From Hymenobacter siberiensis (lineage in GTDB: Bacteria > Bacteroidota > Bacteroidia > Cytophagales > Hymenobacteraceae), in assembly GCF_018967845.1 (NCBI RefSeq), contig NZ_JAHLZZ010000001.1:2666001-2730000 (forward strand): a DNA stretch of 64,000 bases, read 5' to 3'. A program made the translations under genes and the position numbers. The notes beneath the pieces were generated by a model. It did not search any database, had not been told where the DNA came from, and saw nothing but the letters and a program-made list of their open reading frames with translations. This document shows, one piece after another, positions 15,639 through 25,500 of the stretch; within the stretch, counting starts at the first letter, position 1; each line of letters begins with the position of its first letter.

Positions 15639-16271
15639 TTAGCCGTTGCGCTTGTTCAGCTCGTCGCGGATTTTGGCGGCCTTTTCGTAGTCCTCGCGGT
15701 TGAGGGCTTCAGACAGCATTTTTGATAACTCTTCCATCGAAACCTGGCCACTGGGGTCGCGGGGCTCGGGCTGGGCGCGACTGGCGCGGGGCGAGTTCGT
15801 ATCGGTGTCGTCGTCCTCGTCATCCTCATCTTCTTCGGCTTCGCTTTCGGCTTCGTCGAGGTCAGAAAGGATGATGCCGGCTTCGCTCAGCACGCTTTCC
15901 ACGGTATAAATAGGCACGCCGAAGCGCAGGCCAATGGCAATGGCATCGGAAGGCCGGGCGTCGATATCGAACGTCGTGGCCCCGTCGGAGCACACAATGC
16001 GCGAATAGAAAACGCCTTCTTTGAGGTCGGAAATCACCACCTCCAGAATCACCACGTGCACATGCTCGGCAAAGGATTTGAACAGGTCGTGGGTAAGAGG
16101 GCGATTGGGGCTAATCTTTTCTATCTGAATAGCAATGCTTTGCGCTTCAAACATGCCAATGATAATGGGCAAGCGGCGGTTGCCGCCCTTCTCGCCCAGA
16201 ATCAGCGCGAAGGAGCCAGATTGCGACTGGCTGGACGAAAGCCCCAGGATTTCAAGCTGGATTTTTTTCAA
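15639..16271 (-). CDS. Bifunctional nuclease (BFN) domain protein with UvrB/C motif
   Basis: This 210-residue protein has an N-terminal BFN domain (about residues 1-135: LKKIQLEILGLSSSQSQSG, RRLPIIIGMFEAQSIAI, DARPSDAIAIGLRFGVPIY), an acidic linker (EAESEAEEDEDDEDDDTD) and a C-terminal UVR motif (LNREDYEKAAKIRDELNKRN). BFN proteins are reported to have nuclease activity in other organisms; the role here is unknown. The start is taken as TTG at 16271 because the conserved KKIQLEILGL begins there. The only upstream ATG (16469) would add 66 unrelated residues and lie in the terminator of etfA. Confidence 0.85.
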   Translation of the reverse strand: MKKIQLEILGLSSSQSQSGSFALILGEKGGNRRLPIIIGMFEAQSIAIQIEKISPNRPLTHDLFKSFAEHVHVVILEVVISDLKEGVFYSRIVCSDGATTFDIDARPSDAIAIGLRFGVPIYTVESVLSEAGIILSDLDEAESEAEEDEDDEDDDTDTNSPRASRAQPEPRDPSGQVSMEELSKMLSEALNREDYEKAAKIRDELNKRNG

Positions 16272-16406
16272 GGGAATAAGGAACTGGGTGTCTTGGAAGC
16301 GGAAAGGAGGGAAGGGCCGGGCCGAAGCCGGTAGAGAGGATGTACGTGCAAATAAAGAAAAGTCCGGGTATCTGCGGCCAAAATCTGCCGTAGAAACCAG
16401 AAATGC

Positions 16407-16470
16407 TAAAAAAAGATTGGGGACCCGGGCCGCGGCCTTCTTGCGAAAACCACCGGACCGGGTCCCCAAT
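16407..16470 (-). terminator. Intrinsic terminator of the etfBA operon
   Basis: 13-base arms ATTGGGGACCCGG (16416-16428) and its complement (16458-16470), followed on the minus strand by CTTTTTTTAGC. It starts 16 bases after the etfA stop. Confidence 0.8.
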
Positions 16471-16485
16471 GCCTACACGTAGACC

Positions 16486-17463
16486 TTAGTTGAGGGCCTT
16501 CACAGCCGCGGTTAGCTTGGGCAATATGTCAAAAACGTCGCCCACGATGCCATAATCGGCCGCCTTAAAGAAAGGAGCTTCCGGGTCTTTGTTGATGACC
16601 ACAATCACCTTCGAGCTATTCACGCCGGCCAGGTGCTGGATGGCCCCCGAAATGCCGCAGGCAATGTACAGGTTCGGCGAGATGGTGATGCCGGTCTGGC
16701 CCACGTGCTCGTGGTGAGGGCGCCAGTCTACGTCCGACACGGGCTTGGAGCAGGCCGTGCCCGCGCCCAGTGCCTTGGCCAGGTCCTCAATGAGGCCCCA
16801 GTTCTCCGGGCCTTTCATGCCCCGGCCGCCCGATACTACGAGCGCGGCTTCGGGCAGGAGCACGCCACCGGCCTGGTCCTGCATGATAACCTGCGTGGGC
16901 GCATCAGCAAAGTCAGCGTCCGACAGCTGGGCTGCGAAACTCACAACTTCGGCCGTTTTGCCGGCATCGTGCTTGGCCTCGGTCGAGTTCTTTTTCACGG
17001 CGATGATTTTGCGGTCGCCGCTCAGCACCACGTCCGAAAACGCCTTGCCCGAGAATGCGCCGCGCTTCACCGTGAATTGGTCGCCGGCGATTTTTGGCAG
17101 CTCTACCACGTTGGTGGCCAGGCTGGCCTTCAGCCGCACCGACAGGCGCGAGCCCACCGCCGCGCCAATGTTGGAATTGGCCAGCACGATGATTTTGGCC
17201 TGCTCCTGCTCGGCTGCCGTGGCAATGAGCTTGGTGTAGGCGTTGTTCACGAAGTCCTTGAGGCGGGGCTCGGCGTCGAACAGCACTTTCGTGATGCCCT
17301 GCTCGCCCAGCTTGGCCAGGTTGGTTTCATTGGCGTGGCCTACGGCAATGGCCGTGGCCGTGGTGCCCAGCTGGGCAGCCACCTGCGCCCCGTAAGAGGC
17401 TACTTCGAGCGACGACTTTTTTACTTCGCCGTCGGCGCATTCAACTACAACTAATACTGACAT
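16486..17463 (-). CDS. etfA: Electron transfer flavoprotein alpha subunit
   Basis: This 325-residue subunit binds FAD and, with the beta subunit, carries electrons from acyl-CoA and other dehydrogenases to the membrane quinone pool. The C-terminal FAD-binding domain is clear: [21 protein letters not shown] at about 206-226, [26 protein letters not shown], and the family signature [20 protein letters not shown] at about 265-285. The N-terminal domain begins [18 protein letters not shown]. It follows etfB with a 105-base gap filled by an inverted repeat. Confidence 0.96.
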   Translation of the reverse strand: MSVLVVVECADGEVKKSSLEVASYGAQVAAQLGTTATAIAVGHANETNLAKLGEQGITKVLFDAEPRLKDFVNNAYTKLIATAAEQEQAKIIVLANSNIGAAVGSRLSVRLKASLATNVVELPKIAGDQFTVKRGAFSGKAFSDVVLSGDRKIIAVKKNSTEAKHDAGKTAEVVSFAAQLSDADFADAPTQVIMQDQAGGVLLPEAALVVSGGRGMKGPENWGLIEDLAKALGAGTACSKPVSDVDWRPHHEHVGQTGITISPNLYIACGISGAIQHLAGVNSSKVIVVINKDPEAPFFKAADYGIVGDVFDILPKLTAAVKALN

Positions 17464-17469
17464 GTCTTT

Positions 17470-17565
17470 GAGTTAAGAGTTAAAAGTTATGAGTTAAGAG
17501 TTGCCAGTCGGAGCTCGAATTGACTCATAGCCAACTCTTAACTCATAACTTTTAACTCTTAACTC
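17470..17565. repeat. 34-base perfect inverted repeat between etfB and etfA
   Basis: Arms 17470-17503 and 17532-17565, built from the motif GAGTTAAGAGTT, with a 28-base loop. It begins four bases after the etfB stop. A related but degenerate copy occurs at 42493-42599. Confidence 0.9.
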
Positions 17566-17568
17566 CCT

Positions 17569-18309
17569 TTAAATGACTTTCGCTTCGTTGCGCAGCAGCT
17601 TGATGAGCTCGCCGGCATTCTCAGCATCGATGAGCTTTACGCCCTGCTTTTTGGGCGGCAAGGCAAACTCGGCTACGGTGGTGCGGGCGGGCTCGCCAAT
17701 GGCGGGCACTACTTTCAGGGGCTTGGTGCGGGCCGTCATGATGCCGCGCATGTTGGGGATGCGGGGCTCGCACATGGGCTGCTGGCACGAGGCCACGAAA
17801 GGCGTGTTCACGGTCACGATTTCCTTGCCGCCTTCAATTTCGCGCTCCAGCGTGGCGGTGTTGCCGCTCATGTCCAGCTTCATGGCCGGGGCCACGGTCG
17901 GAATGCCGAGCATCTCGCCCACCATGCCGTGCACCTGGAAGCCGTTGTAGTCGATGCTTTCCTTGCCCATCAAAATCACGTCGTAGGCACCTTCTTTGGC
18001 GATGGCGGCAATTTGCTCGGCCACGAAGTAGGCATCCTGCGGCGCGGCGTTCACCCGGATGGCATCATCAGCCCCAATGGCCAGGGCCTTGCGGATGTTG
18101 GGCTCGGTGTCGGCTTCGCCCACGTTGAGGACGGTGACAGTGCCACTACCGGCGGCTTCCTTCAGCTCGATGGCGCGGGTGAGGGCGTACTCATCCCAGG
18201 GGTTGATTACGAACTGCACCCCGGCCTTGTTGAACTCCTTGTTATCAGGGGTGAAGGCGATTTTGGTGGTCGTGTCGGGCACGTTGGAAATACAAACCAG
18301 AAACTTCAT
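17569..18309 (-). CDS. etfB: Electron transfer flavoprotein beta subunit
   Basis: This 246-residue partner of EtfA binds AMP and forms the dimer interface. It starts MKFLVCISNVPDTTTKIAFT, has INPWDEYALTRAIELKE at about 36-52 and the family signature VILMGKESIDYNGFQVHGMVGEMLGIP at about 112-137, then CEPRIPNMRGIMTARTKPL. Length is normal. It is first in the etfB-etfA operon. Confidence 0.96.
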   Translation of the reverse strand: MKFLVCISNVPDTTTKIAFTPDNKEFNKAGVQFVINPWDEYALTRAIELKEAAGSGTVTVLNVGEADTEPNIRKALAIGADDAIRVNAAPQDAYFVAEQIAAIAKEGAYDVILMGKESIDYNGFQVHGMVGEMLGIPTVAPAMKLDMSGNTATLEREIEGGKEIVTVNTPFVASCQQPMCEPRIPNMRGIMTARTKPLKVVPAIGEPARTTVAEFALPPKKQGVKLIDAENAGELIKLLRNEAKVI

Positions 18310-18463
18310 CTAAGCGGGATTAGGGTGGCGAAATCGAATTTAAAAGGCTGCATGCATAACAACCAACACTGGCTTGCCGGTTTCCGGCAGCCAATCTTTA
18401 TCAGGGGATATGCGGCAGAAAAGCCGCAATTTTGCCCCAAAGGTAAACAAAACTCCTGCCCTA

Positions 18464-18802
18464 ATGAATACTCCCGCCACGCGTTTGCAACAGTTATTGG
18501 CTTTCCATGCCGATGACCCCACCGATGCCTTCACTATATATGCCCTGGCAACCGAATACCGTGCCCAGGAGCCGGAGCGGGCCTGGGAATTTTACAACAA
18601 ATTATTAACCGAGCATTCCGACTACGTGGGGACTTACTACCACGCCGGCAAGTTGTTGGAACAGTTTGGTAAAAAAGATGAGGCCGAGAAAGTGTACCGC
18701 ACCGGCCTGAAAGTGGCCCGCGCCGCCGGCCAGCAGCACGCCGCCAGCGAGCTGCTTCAGGCGCTAAACAGCTGCCTCGGTCTTGACTATGAGGATGACT
18801 AA
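18464..18802 (+). CDS. TPR-like small protein
   Basis: This 112-residue protein has helix-pair repeats like tetratricopeptide repeats: DPTDAFTIYALATEYRAQEP, DYVGTYYHAGKLLEQFGKKD and EAEKVYRTGLKVARAAGQ. The repeats usually mediate protein-protein contacts; the partner is unknown. The start MNTPATRLQQLLAF at 18464 is chosen because the longer frame upstream looks non-coding. A strong terminator follows directly. It is divergent from etfB. Confidence 0.82.
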   Translation: MNTPATRLQQLLAFHADDPTDAFTIYALATEYRAQEPERAWEFYNKLLTEHSDYVGTYYHAGKLLEQFGKKDEAEKVYRTGLKVARAAGQQHAASELLQALNSCLGLDYEDD

Positions 18803-18809
18803 CCAATCG

Positions 18810-18841
18810 AAAATGGCCCGGCAAGTGGCCGGGCCATTTTC
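18810..18841 (+). terminator. Intrinsic terminator after the TPR gene
   Basis: AAAATGGCCCGGC and its near complement GGCCGGGCCATTTT around a short AAGT loop, eight bases after the stop. Both sides carry A/T runs, so it may work in both directions. Confidence 0.85.
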
Positions 18842-19046
18842 CGGAAGTTGGTAGGGGGATGAATGGCCCCACGGCGGTGTATTTGCGGTTTACTGGAAGG
18901 GAAAGCAACAGGTTGATTTCTTTCGGCAGGCGGTAATTGATGTTGGTCGGTTAAAAGGGTGGCTCTGTCGCCTAAGTAATGCTAATACTGAAGCTGTTTT
19001 GCATTTCTACCGCGAGAAAGATTCTACCCCATCTTCCTGTTTTACA

Positions 19047-19830
19047 ATGTCCTCACTGTTCACTACCATTGCCCGGACCTTCCCCCGGGGACTGATTAGC
19101 CACCTGGCTACGCGTCTGGGCGAGGGCGAGAAGGGGATGAAGCGTGCCCTCGACGGCGTGCTTCCCGTGATGATGGGTGGTATGGCCCGACAGGCCCAAA
19201 CCTGCGATGCCCAGCTGCATTTTTGAATGCAATAACCGGGCGTATCAAACAACGCTGTACGGGTTGGGCAGCGTGCCCGGGATGCTGGGCATCCTGGGCA
19301 GTGGCACTGCCGCCAACAGCGCCCTTATGCAGGGTGAAACGCTGCTGCTGGTGTTATTCGGCAATTCCTGGCAAACCATTGCAGTTTCGGTGAGCCACTA
19401 CGCCTAGGTGAAGCGCACCACGGCCAGCACGCTGCTAATGCTGGTGGGAGCGGTGCTGCCCGGCCTGCTGGGCCAGTACGCCGAGCACAACTGATTGTCG
19501 GCTGCCACCCTGACGGCAAATTTAATCGGCATTAAAAGCCAGCTGAATACCCTGTTGCCCTTCGACTTGCGAGCGGTGGCTAACACGCTGGGCCTGAACG
19601 GCGAAATCCGCGCGGCCAAGGCTGGAAACCGACAGGGGCGGATTATTTCCTGGATGTTGCTGCTTACAGCCGCACTGGGCCTGGCCAACCCGCGGCCCGA
19701 AGCTGCTGGCCCCGGTGCTGTCAGCGACTTCCCTACCGCTGGTGAAGGGCTATTGGCTGGCGGCGCAGGTGGCCGGCGAGGGGCCGGGCCGCCGCTAATC
19801 GTAGCTGCGCTATCGTACGCAGAGAATTGA
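19047..19830 (+). pseudogene. Broken DUF937-like gene
   Basis: The reading begins MSSLFTTIARTFPRGLISHL at 19047 and continues with LPVMMGGMARQAQT, features of DUF937 proteins. Near 19210 the coding similarity moves by +1 frame (GLGSVPGMLGILGSGTAANS), then meets TAG at 19405 and TGA at 19492 before continuing with SAATLTANLIGIKSQLNTLL and VANTLGLNG. One frameshift and two stops make it non-functional. The tail beyond about 19640 is not recognisable. Confidence 0.75.
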
Positions 19831-19944
19831 CCCCCTTAAAAATGGGCGTTCACCGAGGTTTTGAGGTCGTTCAGGGGGTAAATGAAACATTCATTTTATC
19901 CTCATATATGCATCGGCACCTTTGTCAGGAAATCAACGCCAATT

Positions 19945-21252
19945 ATGTCCCGTTTCCCTTTCTTGGTTCTTTTTGGGGCGTGGTGCCTGGGCCCTCAGCC
20001 CGCCGCCGCCCAAAGTGCTACGGCTATTTACGCTTCACCAACCGATACCATTCGCCTGGCACTGCCGCAGGCCGAACAGCAATTTTCTCAGAATAACCTG
20101 GCCGTACTGGCCCAGCAATACAATGTGACGGTGGCCCAGGCCCAGGCCGTGCAGGCCCGCCTGATTGATAACCCGTCGCTATACGTGGAGCAGGACGTGC
20201 TGCGCCGCAAGATTGGCCGCCCCACGGTGCCCGAAGGCACGGTAGGCAGCGAGGCCATTGTGACGGTGCAGCAGCTGTTTTCGCTGGCCGGGCGGCGCAA
20301 AGCCGCCGGCCAGGTAGCTCAGCAAAACGCAGTAGTGGAGCAGTACAACCTGCAGGATTTGCTGCGTAACCTGCGCTACCAGCTGCGCAGCACGTTCTAC
20401 GACGTATACTTTAAGCAGCAGACCCTGAGGACCTACGCCACGGAAATAACCTCGCTCACGCGTACCGTATCCCTATACCAGACGCAGTTTGAGAAGGGCA
20501 ACATTGCGCTGAAAGAGGTGATTCGTCTGCGGGCCTTCCTGTTTACGCTGCAAAGTGAACGCCAGAGCCTGCTGAATGACGTGGCTTCGGACCAAACCGA
20601 TTTGCACGTATTGCTGCGCGACGCGACCGGCAGCCAGTTTGTACCCCTGGTAGACCTGCGCCGGACCCGCGAGCTGAACCTGGCCAGCCACCCGGAGCAG
20701 GAGTTGATTGATACCGCCCTGGTGCGCCGCACCGATTTGAACGCCCGCCGCGCCAGCCTGCAACAGCAAAATCTGAACCTGAAGCTGCAACAGAAACTGG
20801 CCACTCCCGACCTGGCCGTGGGCTACACCTACGACAAAGCCGGCTCCTACATCAACAACTACAGTGCGTTGACGCTGGGCATCGCGGTGCCCATCTTCAA
20901 CCGTAACCAAGGCAACATTCAGGCGGCCAAAGCGCAGATTGCCGGCAGCCAGCTACTGGTAGACCAGCAGCAGCTGGTGGTGCAGAGCGAGGTGCACCAG
21001 GCCTACCAGCTGGCAGCCCGCAATGACGAGCTGTTTCAGAACACCGACCGTGACACCGCTCCCTTTGCGCGCCTGATGGTGGGCATCGAGCAGAGCTACG
21101 CCAAGCGTATCCTGAGCGTGGTGGAATATCTGGACTTTTTCGAGTCCTATAAAAACAACCTGGTGCAGCTGAATACCTTGCGGGCCAATCGCGTGCGGGC
21201 TTTCGAGCAGTTGAATTTTGCCGTGGGCAAGCCGGTGTTCCGCGCCGAGTAG
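19945..21252 (+). CDS. TolC/CzcC-family outer membrane efflux protein
   Basis: This 435-residue outer-membrane channel completes the tripartite metal efflux pump encoded with the next two genes. A signal peptide is visible (MSRFPFLVLFGAWCLG then PAAAQS), supporting the start at 19945. Two outer-membrane-efflux repeats follow, each with long coiled-coil helices; typical pieces are LIDNPSLYVEQDVL, VTVQQLFSLAGRRKAAG, TLGIAVPIFNRNQGNIQAAK and SVVEYLDFFESYKNNL. Gap to the adaptor gene is 106 bases and holds a repeat. Confidence 0.9.
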   Translation: MSRFPFLVLFGAWCLGPQPAAAQSATAIYASPTDTIRLALPQAEQQFSQNNLAVLAQQYNVTVAQAQAVQARLIDNPSLYVEQDVLRRKIGRPTVPEGTVGSEAIVTVQQLFSLAGRRKAAGQVAQQNAVVEQYNLQDLLRNLRYQLRSTFYDVYFKQQTLRTYATEITSLTRTVSLYQTQFEKGNIALKEVIRLRAFLFTLQSERQSLLNDVASDQTDLHVLLRDATGSQFVPLVDLRRTRELNLASHPEQELIDTALVRRTDLNARRASLQQQNLNLKLQQKLATPDLAVGYTYDKAGSYINNYSALTLGIAVPIFNRNQGNIQAAKAQIAGSQLLVDQQQLVVQSEVHQAYQLAARNDELFQNTDRDTAPFARLMVGIEQSYAKRILSVVEYLDFFESYKNNLVQLNTLRANRVRAFEQLNFAVGKPVFRAE

Positions 21253-21259
21253 CCTAATT

Positions 21260-21355
21260 GAGCTGTTAGCTAGTAGCTTTTAGCTTCCGACGCCAATACA
21301 AACCCTGTCATTCATCAAAAGCTAACAGCTAAAAGCTGACGGCTAATAGCTAACT
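21260..21355. repeat. AGCTTTTAGCT-type intergenic repeat
   Basis: Imperfect inverted/direct copies of GCTGTTAGCT and AGCTTTTAGCT fill the gap between the channel and adaptor genes, starting eight bases after the stop. Confidence 0.6.
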
Positions 21356-21358
21356 ATA

Positions 21359-22438
21359 ATGAACCGCTCCTTTCTGGCATTGCTGACCGCCGTAACCCTG
21401 GTTGGCTGCTCCAAACCCGAAGTTAAAGAAGAGAAGAAGGAGGGCTTCCGCCTGTCCGACACCATGATGCAGCAGATTGTGCTCGACACGGTGCGCCTGC
21501 GCCCGGTGCAGGACGAGCTGGTGCTGACCGGCGAAATCGCCACCGATGGCGACAAAACCGTGAAAGTTTACCCCCTGGTGGGCGGCGTGGTAGAGCAGCT
21601 GAAAGTGCAGCTCGGCGATAAGGTGACCAAAGGCCAGGTGCTGGCCGTCATCAAGTCGGGCGAGATTGCCGATGTGCAAAACCAGACCACCGCTGCCAGC
21701 TCCGACCTCGACATCGCCCGCAAAAACCTGGCTGTGGCCGATGACATGTTTAAAGCCGGTCTGAACTCGGAGCGCGATGTGGTGCTGGCCCGGGCTGAGG
21801 TAACCAAAGCTCGGGGCACAGTGGGTAAAAACGTGAAGCAGCTCAGCGTGTATGGCATCGGCAAGAACGGCATGTACGAGCTGCGGGCCCCGATATCGGG
21901 CTTCATTACCGAGAAGAATGCCACCGACCACGAGCAATTTAACAACGATAACGTGGGCAACCTATTCACGGTGAGCGACCTGGATGATGTCTGGATTATG
22001 GCCAACGTGTTTGAGTCGGACATCTCGAAGGTGAAGGAAGGCTACTCGGCTGACGTGACCACGCTGAGCTACCCGGATAAGCATTTCCGGGGCAAGATTG
22101 ACAAGGTATTCAACGTGCTCGACCCCGACAGCAAGGTGATGAAGGTGCGCGTGCGCCTCGACAACCCCGGCTACCTGCTCAAGCCCGAAATGTATGCCCA
22201 GGTGCGGGTGGTAAATACGGAAGGGGCGAAGGCCCTGGCCGTGCCCGCTAAGTCTGTCGTTTTCGATAAGGACCGCAACTTCGTGATGGTGTTCAAGGAC
22301 CGCACCCACGTGGAAACCCGTCCCGTGACCATCAGCAAAACGGTGGGCGACTACAGCTACATCACCAGCGGCCTCAAAGCGGGCGATGTGGTGATTGCGA
22401 AGGACCAGCTGTTGGTGTACGACGAGCTGAATGACTAG
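21359..22438 (+). CDS. RND efflux periplasmic adaptor (CzcB-like membrane fusion protein)
   Basis: This 359-residue lipoprotein links the inner-membrane RND pump to the outer-membrane channel. The N-terminus MNRSFLALLTAVTLVGCSKP has a lipobox with the lipidated cysteine at residue 17. The barrel-sandwich hybrid halves are visible as VYPLVGGVVEQLKVQLGDKVTKGQ and LRAPISGFITEKNA, with a short helical hairpin between, then the beta-barrel domain (VSDLDDVWIMANVFESDISKV) and a membrane-proximal domain. It is between the channel and pump genes, the usual order. Confidence 0.93.
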   Translation: MNRSFLALLTAVTLVGCSKPEVKEEKKEGFRLSDTMMQQIVLDTVRLRPVQDELVLTGEIATDGDKTVKVYPLVGGVVEQLKVQLGDKVTKGQVLAVIKSGEIADVQNQTTAASSDLDIARKNLAVADDMFKAGLNSERDVVLARAEVTKARGTVGKNVKQLSVYGIGKNGMYELRAPISGFITEKNATDHEQFNNDNVGNLFTVSDLDDVWIMANVFESDISKVKEGYSADVTTLSYPDKHFRGKIDKVFNVLDPDSKVMKVRVRLDNPGYLLKPEMYAQVRVVNTEGAKALAVPAKSVVFDKDRNFVMVFKDRTHVETRPVTISKTVGDYSYITSGLKAGDVVIAKDQLLVYDELND

Positions 22439-22591
22439 GTCATTTAACAATTAACATTTATCATTTAACATTTTTCAATCAGCCTTTATGAGGCTGGGCT
22501 GGCTGCGTCTTGTGCTTCCAGTAGATGAGAAAAGTTAGTGGTAGAGGTTGATTATGAGTTGTTAAATGATAAATGTTAATTGTTAAATGAC
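22439..22591. repeat. 31-base perfect inverted repeat between adaptor and pump genes
   Basis: Arms 22439-22469 and 22561-22591, built from GTCATTTAAC and ATTTATC motifs, enclose about 90 bases. The left arm begins at the base after the adaptor TAG stop, and the right arm ends three bases before the pump ATG. Confidence 0.9.
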
Positions 22592-22594
22592 ACC

Positions 22595-25500
22595 ATGAAT
22601 AAGTTCATCCAAGGCATTATCGCCTTTTCGCTTAAAAACAAGGGCTTCATCTTCCTCATGACGCTGGTGGTGGTGGTGATGGGCGTAGTGAGCTATCGGA
22701 ACACGCCCATTGAGGCGTTTCCGGACGTGACCAACACCGAAATCACCATCATCACGCAGTGGCCCGGCCGCTCGGCCGAGGAGATGGAAAAGTTCGTAAC
22801 CGTGCCCATCGAAATCGCCCTGAACCCGGTGCAGAAAAAGGCCTCGGTACGCAGCACCACGCTCTTTGGCCTGTCGGTGGTGAAGGTGATTTTTGACGAT
22901 GGCGTGGACGACGCCTTTGCCCGCCCGCAGGTGAACAACCTGCTGCGCGAGGTGGACCTGCCCGACGGCATCACGCCCGACGTGCAGCCGCCCTACGGCC
23001 CCACCGGCGAAATCTACCGCTACACGCTGGAGAGTAAGAATAAAACCGTGCGCGAGCTCAAAACTCTGCAGGACTGGGTGATTGAGCGCAACCTGAAAGC
23101 CGTGCCCGGCGTGGCCGACGTGAACAGCTTCGGCGGCGAGGTGAAGGCCTACGAAATTTCGGTGAACCCCGGTAAATTGCAGGATTTCGGCCTCACGCCG
23201 CTCGACCTGTACAACGCCGTGCAGCGCTCCAACATCAACGTGGGCGGCGACGTGATAAACCAGGGCCAGCAGAACTACGTGGTGCGCGGTATTGGCCTGC
23301 TGAACAACATCTCGGATATCACCAACACGGTAATTAAGAACGTGAACGGCGTGCCCATTCTGGTGCGCGATGTGGCCCGCGTGAGCGAAAGCGCCCTGCC
23401 GCGCCTGGGTCAGGTAGGCCGGGGCTTCGAGGACGACAAGCTGGAAGGAATCGTGGTGATGCGCAAGGGCGAAAACCCCTCGGAAGTCATTGCCCGTCTG
23501 CACGCTAAGGTGGATGAGCTGAACTCGAAAATCCTGCCGCCCGATGTGAAGATGAAAACCTTCTACGACCGGCAGCAGCTGATTGACTTCTCCACGGAAA
23601 CGGTGATTCACAACCTGTTGGAAGGCATTGTGCTGGTGACGCTTATCGTGTTCCTGTTCATGGCCGACTGGCGCACCACGGTGATTGTGTCGGTGATTAT
23701 TCCGTTGGCGCTGCTGTTTGCCTTCATCTGTCTGCGGCTGCGCGGCATGAGCGCCAACTTGCTGAGTATGGGGGCCATCGACTTCGGCATCATCATCGAC
23801 GGCGCGGTGGTGATGGTGGAGGGCTTGTTTGTGGCCCTCGACCACAAGGCGCACGAGCTGGGCATGGAGCGCTTCAATAAGCTCTCCAAGCTGGGGCTGA
23901 TTAAGAAGTCGGGCCGCGAGATGGGCAAGTCGATTTTCTTCGCCAAGGCCATTATTATCACGGCGCTGCTGCCGATTTTCTCTTTCGAGAAAGTGGAGGG
24001 TAAGGTGTTCTCACCGCTGGCTTGGACGCTGGGCTTCGCCCTGCTGGGCGCGCTGATTTTCACCCTCACGCTGGTGCCGGTGCTGGTGAGTATCCTGCTG
24101 AAAAAGAACGTGAAGGAGAAGGACAACTTCTTCGTGCGCGGCGTAAACAACGGGGCCAACCGCTTCTTCCGCTTCACCTACGCCCGTAAAACCGCCACGC
24201 TCATTATTGCCTTCGTGGTGACGGCCGTGGGTCTGTATTCGTTCTCCTTCCTCGGCTCAGAATTTCTGCCGGAGCTGAACGAAGGCTCGATTTACGTGCG
24301 GGCTCAACTGCCGTTGAGCATCAGCCTGGAGTCGAGCAATGAGCTGTGTAACAAGATGCGGCGCGATTTTCTGAGTTTCTCCGAGGTGAGTGATGTGGTG
24401 AGCCAGACCGGCCGCCCCAACGACGGTACCGACCCCACGGGCTTCTACAACAACGAATTTCTGGTGCAGCTGAAGCACACGCCGGAGGTCGAGAAGAAGA
24501 TGAAATCCAAGGTATACCGCGAGGACTTGGTGGCGCGGATGAAGGCCAAGCTCGACAAGTTTGCGGGCGTCGATTTCAACTTCTCGCAGCCCATCACCGA
24601 CAACGTGGAGGAAGCCGCCTCGGGCGTGAAAGGCTCGATTGCGGTGAAGATTTACGGCTCCGATTTAGCCACGCTCGAATCCAAGGCCCGCGAGGTGTAC
24701 GAAATACTGAAAACCGTGAAAGGTATTGACGACCTGGGGGTGCTGCGCAACATCGGCCAGCCCGAGTTTCACGTCGACCTCGACGAGCGCCGCATGGCCA
24801 GCTACGGCGTGAGCAAGACCGACGCAGCTTCGGTGCTGGAAATGGCAGTGGGCGGCAAGGAAGCCACTCAGCTGTACGAAGGCGAGCGCAAATTCCCCAT
24901 CCGGGTGCGCTACGAGCCCCAGTTCCGCCAGACGCCTACCGAAATTTCGGCCCTGATGGTGCCCACGCAGTCGGGCAAAACCATCCCGCTCACCGAAATT
25001 GCTACCATTGGCTCTGTCACCGGCCCCAGCCTGATTTACCGCGACGACAACCGCCGCTTCGCTGCCGTGAAGTTCTCCATCCGGGGCCGCGACATGGGCT
25101 CGACCATTAAGGAAGCCCAGGAAAAGGTGAACCGCCACGTCGTGCTGCCCAAAGGCTATGAGCAGAAATGGACCGGCGATTTCGAGAACCAGCGCCGCGC
25201 CCAGCAGCGGCTCTCGCAGGTGGTGCCCATTTCCCTGGGCCTCATCTTCTTCATCCTGTTCATTCTCTTCGGCAACCTGAAAGATGCCGGGCTGGTGCTG
25301 CTCAACGTGCCGTTTGCCATCATCGGCGGCATTGCGGCGCTGTTGCTCACGCACACCAACTTCTCGATTTCGGCCGGCATCGGCTTCATCGCCCTGTTCG
25401 GTATTTGTATTCAGAACGGGGTGATTCTGATATCCGTTTTCAAGCAGAACTTGGTGAAGAAGTACACGCTTGACCACAGCATCAACGAAGGCGTGATTTC

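Noticed and set aside
17464..17568. Riboswitch or small RNA between etfB and etfA
   Set aside because: The gap is fully explained by a simple inverted repeat of GAGTTAAGAGTT units; no conserved riboswitch motif is seen.
22583..23854. 423-codon minus-strand open frame rich in histidine
   Set aside because: It lies fully antisense to the RND pump gene; His-rich composition is what antisense reading of such codons gives.
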